A stretch of 64,000 nucleotides of DNA, from contig JAGRLC010000080.1 of the NCBI GenBank assembly GCA_020441995.1, positions 1 through 64,000 of the forward strand, given 5' to 3'. Source of the DNA: Rhodobiaceae bacterium (lineage in GTDB: Bacteria; Pseudomonadota; Alphaproteobacteria; Rhizobiales; Tepidamorphaceae). The number at the start of each line of letters is the position of its first letter. Positions within the stretch are counted from its first letter, which is position 1. Below are positions 25,226 through 33,505 of this stretch, piece by piece. The notes under the pieces were generated by a model, which worked only from the letters and a program-made list of their open reading frames with translations, was not told where the DNA came from and searched no databases. The position numbers and the translations under genes are program-made.

Positions 25226-25588
25226 TCAGGCCAGGGCCATTTCGGGTTCAGGCTTGGACAGGGCGATTACGGCTACGACCGCGGCGCCGTTCAGCCAGTA
25301 GTAGGCGGCGTCGAGCCCGGAAAAGCCGAGCGCGAAGGGCAATGCGAGAAACAGCAGCCCCACGGCGAGATCGACGGCGAGGTGGAGCTTGAAGGGCAGC
25401 ACGCGAATGATCCCGAACTGATGGTCGGTAAAGACCGTCAGCACAAAGGCCGCGACGCCGATCACCGGCGAGATCATGGATGCGAGCGGATGTGATGTGC
25501 CCAGGCCGAGCAGAAACGGCAGGGCGATAAGCGCAAGCGCGACCGGGTAGTCGAGCCATGCATGAATGTGCTTGGTGATGAAGCGCAT
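25226..25588 (-). CDS. SPW-repeat-like four-helix membrane protein
   Basis: A 120-residue inner-membrane protein with four hydrophobic helices arranged as two similar halves. The first half starts at HAWLDYPVALALIALPFLLGLG and the second at KLHLAVDLAVGLLFLALPFALGF, each followed by another helix. This fits the SPW repeat family, although the exact SPW triplet is not conserved. Function is unknown. GAAAGGACTCCACC before ATG 25588 is a good ribosome-binding site. It sits between the AraC regulator and the AhpD-like gene on the same strand. Confidence 0.65.
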   Translation of the reverse strand: MRFITKHIHAWLDYPVALALIALPFLLGLGTSHPLASMISPVIGVAAFVLTVFTDHQFGIIRVLPFKLHLAVDLAVGLLFLALPFALGFSGLDAAYYWLNGAAVVAVIALSKPEPEMALA

Positions 25589-25737
25589 GGTGGAGTCCTT
25601 TCGTAGGCTTTCAGGGGCGGAAAGGCATCCGCCACAAAGCCAACATAGGTGTCACCATGCGGACGTTGAATTTCAGAAAATCCAGAATATATTGCAGATC
25701 GTCCCAAAAATGTGGACGTCTGATGAGCGTGGCGGTA

Positions 25738-26694
25738 TCAGGCCACCGCCCGGTCTGCCGAGCCTGCCTGACGGAAGGCGGCGGGCGAGATGCCGACTTC
25801 TTTCTTGAATACCCGGCTGAAAGCCGATTCAGAGGCGTAGCCTGATATTTCGGCGGCTTCCGCCACACTGAGCCCTCGTGTTGCCAGTGCTTCGCGCGCA
25901 ATCTGCATGCGCCATGACGTGACATAGTTCATGGGCGTGACGCCGAGCCTTTCGGTGAAACGTCCGGCAAAGCCGGTCCGTGACAGCCCCGCTTCGCGGG
26001 CCAGCGTAGCCACGGTCCAGTCTTTCGCAGGCGCGCGGTGAAAGGCGGTGAGCGCCTGGGAGAGATGCGGGTCGGCAAAACCGGCAATTCCTCCGTCTGT
26101 CTCATGCGTCTGCTCGATATATGCGCGGATCGCCTGGGCGAAGATTGCTTCGGAAAGTTTCAGCGCGATCAGGTCGCCACCCAGGCGGGAGCCTCCGGCT
26201 TCAGCGCCGATGACGCGCAGCGTGGCTTCCAGCCACGGCCCGGCCTCGTCACCATAGCCGCGCAGGTGGATGAAGGGGGGCAGTTGCTCGATCAGGAGAT
26301 GCCGTGATCCTTCAGCCATGGCGAAATGTCCGCAGATCAACTGCGTCTCACGAGAGGTGTCATCACCGCCCCAGACCAACGTGCCGTGTCCGGGAAAGCC
26401 GGAACGGGTCAGGATATCGTCGAGCGGCAGTGCTTCTTCGGGTCCGCTGTGCCGGCAGGACAGTACATGCGCCGCGCCGCGCGGGATGATGATCAGATCG
26501 CCCTGTGCCAGATGAACCGGCCCGGGCTGCCCCTCGATGCGTACCAGCGCCTCGCCGCGGTTGGCGAAGTGGAATCGCGCAACGTTGCGGAACGCTGGTA
26601 CGCGTACGCCCCACGGCTCGGTGAAGCTGGTGCGGAAATAGAGCGTGCCGCGAAGCGAGAGCCGGGTGAGAATGTCGCTGAGCAAATCCAACAT
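25738..26694 (-). CDS. AraC-family transcriptional regulator with cupin domain
   Basis: A 318-residue regulator. The N-terminal cupin-type domain (about residues 10-190) contains GDLIIIPRGAAHVLSC. The C-terminal AraC helix-turn-helix pair is LTAFHRAPAKDWTVATLAREAGLSRTGFAGRFTERLG and GLSVAEAAEISGYASESAFSRVFKKEVGISPAAFRQ (given in parts). This cupin/AraC type often controls small redox or detoxification operons. It is divergent from the YHS gene with about 215 bases between them and lies upstream of the SPW/AhpD genes, so either side may be its target. The 5' flank at 26695-26760 is AT-rich and promoter-like. Confidence 0.85.
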   Translation of the reverse strand: MLDLLSDILTRLSLRGTLYFRTSFTEPWGVRVPAFRNVARFHFANRGEALVRIEGQPGPVHLAQGDLIIIPRGAAHVLSCRHSGPEEALPLDDILTRSGFPGHGTLVWGGDDTSRETQLICGHFAMAEGSRHLLIEQLPPFIHLRGYGDEAGPWLEATLRVIGAEAGGSRLGGDLIALKLSEAIFAQAIRAYIEQTHETDGGIAGFADPHLSQALTAFHRAPAKDWTVATLAREAGLSRTGFAGRFTERLGVTPMNYVTSWRMQIAREALATRGLSVAEAAEISGYASESAFSRVFKKEVGISPAAFRQAGSADRAVA

Positions 26695-26909
26695 GACCGG
26701 GAACCTACAATATAATCTGCGCCTACGTCCATAGACTTGGACGATCTGCTATATATTGCGAATTAATAAGCATTAAAACGCCGAGATATATGCGCTTCAT
26801 TGGTTCTGCGCCGATGTGGCGGGTAACAGGAAATCACCGCATCGCCAAGTCGGACGCCGCTGGCCACAGGAGGCCGGTGTTGCTGATTTCAACGCAGAAA
26901 GGATCTCGT

Positions 26910-27395
26910 ATGTCCCGCAAACTCACATTCACCGCCGCTGCCGTATTGGCGGCGCTCATCATGTCGGCACCGGTTCAAGCGGCGGATGAAGTCAATGCCG
27001 CGCCGGGCCTGACCGCCGCCGGCATGCCGCTCGGTCTGCATGGTGCTGATCCCGTCGCGCTGCTGGACCATGGCCGCAACGCCGAGGGCGTCGCTACGCA
27101 GGCGGCTGTTCACGGCGGCGTTTCCTATTACTTCGCCTCGGAGAAAAACCGGACGGCGTTCGAGGCCAACCCGGCACGCTACACGCCGCAGAACGGCGGG
27201 TTTTGTACCTTTGGCGTCTCCGTCGGGAAGAAGTTCGACGGCGATCCCAACTTCGCCGCGGTTGTCGATGGCAAGCTCTATGTTTTCCTCAACGAGGAAA
27301 TCTACAACGCGTTCCAGAAGGACCAGCAGGGTACAATTGCAAAGGCCGCAAGGAACTGGGAAAAGATCGAGCATACGGCCGCCAACGATCTCTGA
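26910..27395 (+). CDS. Exported YHS-domain protein
   Basis: A 161-residue protein with a clear signal peptide (MSRKLTFTAAAVLAALIMSA, cleavage near VQAAD). The YHS domain covers about residues 45-100: GADPVALLDHGR, then VSYYFASEKNRTAFEANPARYTPQNGG. It is followed by a conserved tail (KLYVFLNEEIYNAFQKD). YHS domains are small metal- or redox-associated modules; this exported type has no established role. AGAAAGGA precedes ATG 26910, which is chosen over earlier in-frame codons because it starts the signal peptide. It is divergent from the AraC gene. Confidence 0.8.
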   Translation: MSRKLTFTAAAVLAALIMSAPVQAADEVNAAPGLTAAGMPLGLHGADPVALLDHGRNAEGVATQAAVHGGVSYYFASEKNRTAFEANPARYTPQNGGFCTFGVSVGKKFDGDPNFAAVVDGKLYVFLNEEIYNAFQKDQQGTIAKAARNWEKIEHTAANDL

Positions 27396-27429
27396 CCTAT
27401 CCATTTAGCCCTGGAACGGGACGGCGCTT

Positions 27430-28359
27430 CTAAAGCTCCGACCAGAGAACCCGGACGGCCATGGTTGCGGCGGCTGTCCGGTTCTCGATCCCCAGCTTGT
27501 TGAAGATCTGCTCCAGATGCTTGTTCACGGTGCGCGGGGACATTTCCAGGATTTCGGCGATCTCCTTGTTGGACTTGCCGTGGGTGATCCAGATCAGCAC
27601 GCTTGCCTCGCGGATCGTAAGGCCGAAGGCGTCTGACAGCCGTTCCTCGTCGCCGCCATTGGTACAATCGACCAGCCGCAGCAGGATCTCTGAATCGTCG
27701 CTTGAATCGAGCAATCTGAACTCAATGCTGGCCGACGGGCCCTTCAACGTTGTCGAGGGCACTGTCGAGGGGTCCGCCTCCATGGCCGATTGCAGCCACT
27801 CGACCACCTCCCACGGCAGACGGTCGCCTGAGGCGTGGCGCAGCCCCGCGGCGATGAGAAGGCTTTCCGCCTGATGTGTGGCCCAGCGGATTTCGCCGTT
27901 GAAGGTGGTGGCGACAATGCGCCGGCCCGTGCGGTCGAGCGCCTTGCGCGCCGAGATCGCCTTGCGGGCGTTGGCGAGATGCACCTGGATGCGGGCGAAG
28001 AGTTCATCGAGCGGCAGCGGCTTGGTGACGAAATCGACGCCGCCGCTGGCGAGCGCGCGCACCACATGGCTGGTCTCGTTGGAGCCGGTCATGAAGATGA
28101 CCGGGATATCCGTGAAGCCGGGTTCGCCCTTGATGATCTCGCAGGTCTCGAAGCCGTCCATGCCTGGCATCTTGGCGTCCATCAGAACGAGATCGGGCTT
28201 GTCGCTGTGGATTTTGTTCAGTGCATTGCGGCCGCTGGTCGCGAGGTCGACGTCGAAGCCCGACATCGACAGCGCGTCGCGCAGCATCGACAGGGTCTCC
28301 TGGGAATCGTCAACGACGAGAATCCGCGCGGTAGGGGTGGTTTCAAGCGCCATTGCCAC
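27430..28359 (-). CDS. LuxR-type response regulator
   Basis: A 309-residue regulator. The receiver domain (residues 11-125) has acidic pocket Asp17/Asp18, phospho-acceptor Asp61 in LVLMDAKMPGMDG and the conserved Lys in TKPLPLDELF. A middle region of about 110 residues looks like a degenerate PAS-type sensor. The C-terminal LuxR helix-turn-helix reads LTIREASVLIWITHGKSNKEIAEIL. The gene overlaps the end of the sensor kinase gene by 17 bases. GTG 28359 is preferred because GGAGGA sits five bases upstream; ATG 28353 is also possible. It likely controls the divergent urt/fmd genes. Confidence 0.9.
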   Translation of the reverse strand: MAMALETTPTARILVVDDSQETLSMLRDALSMSGFDVDLATSGRNALNKIHSDKPDLVLMDAKMPGMDGFETCEIIKGEPGFTDIPVIFMTGSNETSHVVRALASGGVDFVTKPLPLDELFARIQVHLANARKAISARKALDRTGRRIVATTFNGEIRWATHQAESLLIAAGLRHASGDRLPWEVVEWLQSAMEADPSTVPSTTLKGPSASIEFRLLDSSDDSEILLRLVDCTNGGDEERLSDAFGLTIREASVLIWITHGKSNKEIAEILEMSPRTVNKHLEQIFNKLGIENRTAAATMAVRVLWSEL

Positions 28360-31300
28360 GGGCGTCCTCCAGCACTTCGAGGAATCGGTCCATCCGGTAG
28401 CCGGCCATCAGGTCGCAGAGGTGATGGCAGAAGCGTGTGGATTGCGGGTGGGTCTGTTCGGTTTCATCGAGCAGCGCCTTGACGGAACGATCAAGTCCGG
28501 CGCGCGCCAGAATGGCGAGTTGGTCCAGCGTTTCGGCAGGAGGAAGGTCTTTGGCGCTGAAGCTTATATCGGCTTCGTCCGCCTCGGCTGTCGCACTGGC
28601 ATGGACCCAGTTGATGTCCAGCAGGCCGGACATGGTTTCCAGCAGGTCCTGAACCGAGAAGGGCTTGGTCAGGTAGGTGTCGTGAAGCTGCTTGTTCTCC
28701 GGCGCGTTGCGCCCGCTGCCGGCGTCGGCGGACACCATGACAACGGGCAGGTCCGGGCCGTGGCGGTCGCGGATGCGGCGCGCCACTTCCCAGCCCGACA
28801 GGTCCGGCATCGACACGTCGAGCAGCACGATGTCGGGGCGATGCAGCGCCAGCGTCGACAGGCAGGCGTGACCGTTGGCCGCCGGCATGACGCGGAAACC
28901 GAGCGGCCGCAGCAGGTCCAGCACCAGCGCCCTGTGAGCGGCATCGTCGTCCGTGACGAGGACGGTGCGCCGGCGCCCCTCGTAACCGATGACAGGGCGC
29001 ATGATGTCGGCGGTTTCCTCGCCCGCTTGCGCGGACGGCAGCATCAGGCGGACCGTGAAGCCGGTGCCCTTGCCGATCTCGCTTTTCACCGACAGGTCGC
29101 CGCCCATGATGTCGACCAGCAGGTTCGTGATGGTGAGCCCGAGGCCGGTGCCGGGCGCCAGCGCCGCGGCGCTGTCAGGGGCGGCGCGTTCGAACGGCAG
29201 GAAGACGCGCTCGAGATCTTCGGCCGCGATGCCCGGGCCGGTGTCCTCGACGGTGAGCGTGGCGATGTCGTTGCGGTAGGCGACGGAGAAGGTGACCTTG
29301 CCGGTTTCGGTGAATTTGACCGCATTCGACAGCAGGTTGATCAGCACCTGGCGCAGGCGCTTGTCATCGGTGAAGACATAGGCCGGCAGCCCGGTCAGGG
29401 CATTGAACTCGAAGGCGATCCCCTTCGCCTGAGCCTGCAGCGTGAACATGTCGACGATCTGGTCGAGCAGGGGGCGCAGCGCCACCTTGTTGCGGTCGAT
29501 CTCCAGCCTGCCGGCCTCGATCTTGGAGATATCCAGCAGGCCCTCGATCATGCCGGCGAGATGTTCGCCGGAACGCTTGATGGTGCGTGCCGCGTTGGCG
29601 ACCAGGGGCGTCGGCTCCTTTTCGCGGTCGAGCAATTGCGCATAGCCGAGGATGGCATTGAGCGGCGTTCGCAATTCATGGCTCAGGCCGACCACATATT
29701 TGCTCTTGGCGAGGTTGGCCTTTTCGGCAACCTCCTTGGCCTGTTGCAATTGCCGGTCGGTTTCCTGGTGGGCCTCGATCTCGGCCAGTAGAAGCTGGGT
29801 GTGGCGGCGCGCTTCCTCTTCGGCGAAGTTGCGGCTGTCCTGTGTCAGGACGAACAGCCAGACGATGACGCCGGAGATCAGCAGCACGATGACAAACATC
29901 TTGGACAGCGTCAGGCCGATCGAATGATTGTCGGCCGGGCCGATGGTGCTTTCCACATAAATCAGGCCGAACAGCATACCGACGATGGCTATCACCAGCG
30001 TCATCAAGGCGGTGTAGCGGGCAAGTGTCGTACCCGCCCAGGCCGCGACCTTCTCGGGCAGATGCCGGGTGGCGAAGATGCGGATCTGGTCTCCAAGGCG
30101 CGCATCCGTCTTGCAGGCGTCGCCGCAGCGCGCGTCCAGCGAGCAGCACAGCGAACAGATCGGACCGGAATAAACCGGGCAGCGGGCCATGTCCTCGCTG
30201 TCGAATTCGTACTCGCAGATGCAGCACTCGATCTTTTCCAGCCCCTTCCAGTTCCGGTCCGGCTGGCGGGCGATGTAATACTTGCTGCGGGTTGCGACCG
30301 CGATGGCCGGCACGAGGCAGAAGGAGACGATGAGCGCGACGTAGGAATAGAGCGAGGCAACGGTGATTCCGAAGAAACCGAAATAGGCGAGCAGCGCTGT
30401 ACCGATGCCTGCGAACATCGCGCCGAAGCCGACCGGATTGATGTCGTAGAGATGGGCGCGCTTGAACTCGATGTGTTTGGGCGAAAGGCCGAAGGGCTTG
30501 TTGATGACAAGATCGGCAACCAGCGCGCCAACCCAGGCGACCGCAAGGATCGAGTAGAGCCCGAGAATGTGCTCCAGCGCCTTGTAGACACCAAACTCCA
30601 TCAGCAGCAGGCTGATCACCACGTTGAAGACCAGCCAGACAACGCGGCCGGGGTGGCTGTGGGTGAGGCGCGAGAAGAAGTTCGACCAGGCGATGGAGCC
30701 GGCATAGGAGTTGGTGACGTTGATCTTGAACTGGCAGATCACCACGAAGATACCAGTGAGGCCGAGCGCCAGTTCCGGCTGCGCCAGCATCTTGCCGAAG
30801 ACCGACAGGTACATGTGGACCGGATCGGAGGCCTGCTCGAAGGGCACGCCGCTCTGGAAGGCATAGAAGGCCAGAAACGAGCCGGCGAAGATTTTCAGCG
30901 CACCGATGACGATCCAGCCCGGGCCCGCCGTCATCATGGCTACCCACCATTTGCGCCGGGTCGCCGGTGTCGGGCGCGGCAGAAAGCGCAGGTAGTCGAC
31001 CTGCTCGCCGATCTGCGCGACGAGCGAGAACAGCACGGCTGACGCGGCGCCGAACTGGATCAGCGAGAAGTTTCCGCCGACCGCGCCGTGAAGTCCGGTG
31101 TAGCCTGTCCATTGCCGGACCGGTTCGAGGCTTTGCGCGGCAATGAAGACGAAGGGCGCCAGCTGCAGCACGACCCAGAACGGCTGCGTCCATGCCTGGA
31201 AACGGCTGATAAAGGTGACGCCGTGGGTGACGAGCGGGATCACCAGCAGCGCTGAAATCACATAGCTGATGGCAAGCGGGATCGCGAAGACGAGCTCCAG

Positions 31301-31717
31301 CGCCGTTGCGAGGATAGCGGCTTCTATGGCGAAGAAGATGAAGGTGAAGCTGGCGTAGATCAGCGAGGTGATCGTCGAGCCGATATAGCCGAAGCCGGCG
31401 CCGCGCGTCAGCAGGTCGATGTCCACGCCGGCGCGCGCAGCGTTGTACGAAATCGGGATGCCGGCGAGGAAGATCAGCAGGCAGGTGACCAGAATCGCGG
31501 TGGCGGCGTTGTAAAAGCCGTAGTTGAGGGTGATGGCGCCGCCGATGGCTTCCAGCGCCAGGAAGGATACGGCGCCGATGGCGGTATTGGCGATGCGTGA
31601 GGTCGAGAATCGCCTGACGCCATACGCGGTGAAGCGCAGGGCGTAGTCTTCGAGAGTCTCGTTGGCGACCCACTTGTTGTAGGTACGCCGGATACGCGGG
31701 ACACGTTCAGCAAGCAC
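28343..31717 (-). CDS. NCS1 permease-histidine kinase-receiver hybrid sensor
   Basis: A 1124-residue fusion. Residues 1 to about 490 form a 12-helix NCS1 (cytosine/allantoin/hydantoin) permease-like domain (GAGFGYIGSTITSLIYASF, IGEQVDYLRFLPRP). About residues 497-533 are a cysteine cluster (CCICEYEF, CPVYSGPICSLCC, CGDAC) suited to bind zinc. Two more membrane helices follow at 550-625, then a coiled linker, HisKA with His680 in SHELRTPLNAILGYA, an HATPase domain (N, G1 and G2 boxes; GTGLGLTI), a receiver with Asp967 (LLDVSMPDL) and a C-terminal helical extension. Start GTG 31717. It probably senses substrate passage and phosphorylates the overlapping response regulator. Confidence 0.85.
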   Translation of the reverse strand: MLAERVPRIRRTYNKWVANETLEDYALRFTAYGVRRFSTSRIANTAIGAVSFLALEAIGGAITLNYGFYNAATAILVTCLLIFLAGIPISYNAARAGVDIDLLTRGAGFGYIGSTITSLIYASFTFIFFAIEAAILATALELVFAIPLAISYVISALLVIPLVTHGVTFISRFQAWTQPFWVVLQLAPFVFIAAQSLEPVRQWTGYTGLHGAVGGNFSLIQFGAASAVLFSLVAQIGEQVDYLRFLPRPTPATRRKWWVAMMTAGPGWIVIGALKIFAGSFLAFYAFQSGVPFEQASDPVHMYLSVFGKMLAQPELALGLTGIFVVICQFKINVTNSYAGSIAWSNFFSRLTHSHPGRVVWLVFNVVISLLLMEFGVYKALEHILGLYSILAVAWVGALVADLVINKPFGLSPKHIEFKRAHLYDINPVGFGAMFAGIGTALLAYFGFFGITVASLYSYVALIVSFCLVPAIAVATRSKYYIARQPDRNWKGLEKIECCICEYEFDSEDMARCPVYSGPICSLCCSLDARCGDACKTDARLGDQIRIFATRHLPEKVAAWAGTTLARYTALMTLVIAIVGMLFGLIYVESTIGPADNHSIGLTLSKMFVIVLLISGVIVWLFVLTQDSRNFAEEEARRHTQLLLAEIEAHQETDRQLQQAKEVAEKANLAKSKYVVGLSHELRTPLNAILGYAQLLDREKEPTPLVANAARTIKRSGEHLAGMIEGLLDISKIEAGRLEIDRNKVALRPLLDQIVDMFTLQAQAKGIAFEFNALTGLPAYVFTDDKRLRQVLINLLSNAVKFTETGKVTFSVAYRNDIATLTVEDTGPGIAAEDLERVFLPFERAAPDSAAALAPGTGLGLTITNLLVDIMGGDLSVKSEIGKGTGFTVRLMLPSAQAGEETADIMRPVIGYEGRRRTVLVTDDDAAHRALVLDLLRPLGFRVMPAANGHACLSTLALHRPDIVLLDVSMPDLSGWEVARRIRDRHGPDLPVVMVSADAGSGRNAPENKQLHDTYLTKPFSVQDLLETMSGLLDINWVHASATAEADEADISFSAKDLPPAETLDQLAILARAGLDRSVKALLDETEQTHPQSTRFCHHLCDLMAGYRMDRFLEVLEDARGNGA

Positions 31718-31985
31718 GCTCGTTCACCCAATCATGCGCCGGGCAGGTCAAATCGGCATACCTGTCCGCGCGATGCGGTCTCTTGTTCGCAGCATCTTCC
31801 GCTCGTTGTTCGCAGATGCAAAAGACAGGCCAGATCCCTCTCGCTGTCCACTCCACAATCCAGCGCATTCGGGGATAGGACCCTTTCCCGCAGGTCACAA
31901 ATCGGGCGGCTGAAAAATTGCGTCATTTCAGCCGGTTAACGATGTCCCTTGCGCTGTTTGCCTGATCCTATGGGGCAAACGGGCA

Positions 31986-32026
31986 GGGGCATATACGTCA
32001 AATGCCCCATTGTTGCATCGCACAAT
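31986..32026. promoter_or_regulatory. Two adjacent dyads upstream of urtA
   Basis: GGGGCAT (31986-31992) and ATGCCCC (32002-32008) are a perfect 7-bp inverted repeat with a 9-base spacer. It is followed directly by ATTGTTGCATCGCACAAT (32009-32026), an imperfect dyad. They lie 83-123 bases before the urtA start in the 391-base gap between the sensor gene and urtA. They are candidate binding sites for the LuxR-type regulator or another nitrogen regulator. The rest of 31718-32108 shows no gene. Confidence 0.4.
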
Positions 32027-32108
32027 CGCTGTCGAAAATTCAGGCAGTTGGCAGGAAAACTGTCAGCCCACCTGACCAGAACTCAGCCAATACAGCGGGG
32101 CTCGAAGA

Positions 32109-33377
32109 ATGACCAAGGACACCAAATCTCCCAATCTATACACGATGAACAGACGCCAGCTTCTCGCCGGCATGTCTGCCATTCCGCTCCTTGCCACGAT
32201 GGGCGGACCGCTCCGCGCGTCGGATTTTCCCACCGCCGAGGTCAACAAGACCGGCCTTGCGGTGACCGATGACAAGGTAACCGTCGGCATCCTGCACTCG
32301 GTGACGGGTACGATGGCGATTTCCGAAACCGGATCGGTGGAAGCCGAGAAGCTCGCCATCAAGCAGATCAATGAATCCGGTGGCGTGCTCGGCCGTCAGA
32401 TCGAAGTTATTCAGGAAGACGGCGCGTCCGACTGGCCGACCTTCGCCGAGAAAGCCAAGAAGCTGCTGGTGCAGGACAAGGTCGCCTCGGTGATGGGCTG
32501 CTGGACTTCCGCCTCGCGCAAGGCGGTGCTGCCGGTCTTCGAGCAGTACAACGGCATGCTCTTCTACCCGACCTTCTATGAAGGCCTCGAAGAGAGCCCG
32601 AACGTCATCTACACCGGCCAGGAAGCCACTCAGCAGATCATTGCCGGTCTCGACTGGGTTGCGAAGGAAAAGGGCGCCAAGAGCTTCTACCTGCTCGGTT
32701 CCGATTACATCTGGCCGCGCACGTCGAACAAGATCGCGCGCAAGCACATCGAGGACAAGCTTGGCCTCAAGGTTGTGGGCGAGGAGTACTATCCGCTCGG
32801 CCACACCCAGTTCAACTCGGTCATCAACAAGATCAAGCTGAAGAAGCCCGACGTGATCTACGCGATCGTCGTCGGCGGCTCGAACGTCGCCTTCTACAAG
32901 CAGCTCAAGGCTGCCGGCATCGACATGACCAAGGAGAAGCCGGTCCTTCTCACCATCTCGGTGACAGAGGACGAAATCCTCGGCATCGGCGGCGAGAACA
33001 TCGTCGGGGCATACGCCTGCATGAAGTACTTCCAGTCTCTGGAGAACGACAACAACAAGGAATTCGTTGCCGCTTTCAAGGAGATGTGGGGCGATGACAG
33101 CGTCATCGGCGACGTGACGCAGGCGGCTTATCTCGGGCCCTGGCTGTGGAAGCTCGCGGTCGAGAAGGCCGGCAGCTTCGACATCGATCCGCTCAAGGAA
33201 TCCTTGCCCGGCATCGAGTTCACCAAGGCGCCCGAAGGCTACGTGCGGATCCACGAAAACCACCACTTGTGGTCGAAGACCCGCGTTGGACGCGCCAAGG
33301 ACGATGGCCAGTACGAGGTTGTCTACGAGACCGCGGACTTGGTCGAGCCCGATCCGTTCCCCGAAGGCTACCAATAA
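32109..33377 (+). CDS. urtA: Urea/short-chain amide ABC transporter substrate-binding protein
   Basis: A 422-residue periplasmic binding protein of the UrtA/FmdD family. A twin-arginine-like signal (MNRRQLLAGMSAIPLLAT) is followed by VTVGILHSVTGTMAISETGS, SVMGCWTSASRKAVLPVFE, MLFYPTFYEGLEESPN and IYTGQEATQQI, all close to the urea-binding UrtA pattern. The same family serves short amides in Methylophilus, and the formamidase gene downstream favours that ligand here. The start is ATG 32109; ATG 32145 is an alternative. A strong terminator-like hairpin follows at 33390-33437. Confidence 0.9.
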   Translation: MTKDTKSPNLYTMNRRQLLAGMSAIPLLATMGGPLRASDFPTAEVNKTGLAVTDDKVTVGILHSVTGTMAISETGSVEAEKLAIKQINESGGVLGRQIEVIQEDGASDWPTFAEKAKKLLVQDKVASVMGCWTSASRKAVLPVFEQYNGMLFYPTFYEGLEESPNVIYTGQEATQQIIAGLDWVAKEKGAKSFYLLGSDYIWPRTSNKIARKHIEDKLGLKVVGEEYYPLGHTQFNSVINKIKLKKPDVIYAIVVGGSNVAFYKQLKAAGIDMTKEKPVLLTISVTEDEILGIGGENIVGAYACMKYFQSLENDNNKEFVAAFKEMWGDDSVIGDVTQAAYLGPWLWKLAVEKAGSFDIDPLKESLPGIEFTKAPEGYVRIHENHHLWSKTRVGRAKDDGQYEVVYETADLVEPDPFPEGYQ

Positions 33378-33389
33378 GCTTTCGCCTCG

Positions 33390-33437
33390 CCTGCCCCCGG
33401 CATCTCTCCGGCACCGCACCGCCGGGGGCAGGTTTTT
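33390..33437 (+). terminator. Partial terminator after urtA
   Basis: Perfect 12-bp arms CCTGCCCCCGGC (33390-33401) and GCCGGGGGCAGG (33421-33432) are followed by TTTTT. Located between urtA and urtB, it should stop a share of transcripts and so raise binding protein over permease. Confidence 0.8.
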
Positions 33438-33505
33438 CCCGGAATAACCCTTTTCGCAGGCAGGCAGGCGTTTGCTTTCCGCCGCTTCTGAAGAGCGAGG
33501 CAGTC

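Noticed and set aside
27878-29791. 637-codon open frame on the plus strand opposite the sensor kinase gene
   Set aside because: It is the mirror of a high-GC gene. The minus-strand reading has complete kinase and receiver motifs; the plus reading shows no known domain.
29676-31673. 665-codon frame on the minus strand in another phase of the permease domain
   Set aside because: Arg/Leu-rich shadow of the real frame, without hydrophobic helices or motifs.
31718-32108. Sigma54 promoter upstream of urtA
   Set aside because: No sequence close to TGGCAC-N5-TTGCA was found; TGGCAGGAAAACTGTC lacks the needed downstream GC element.
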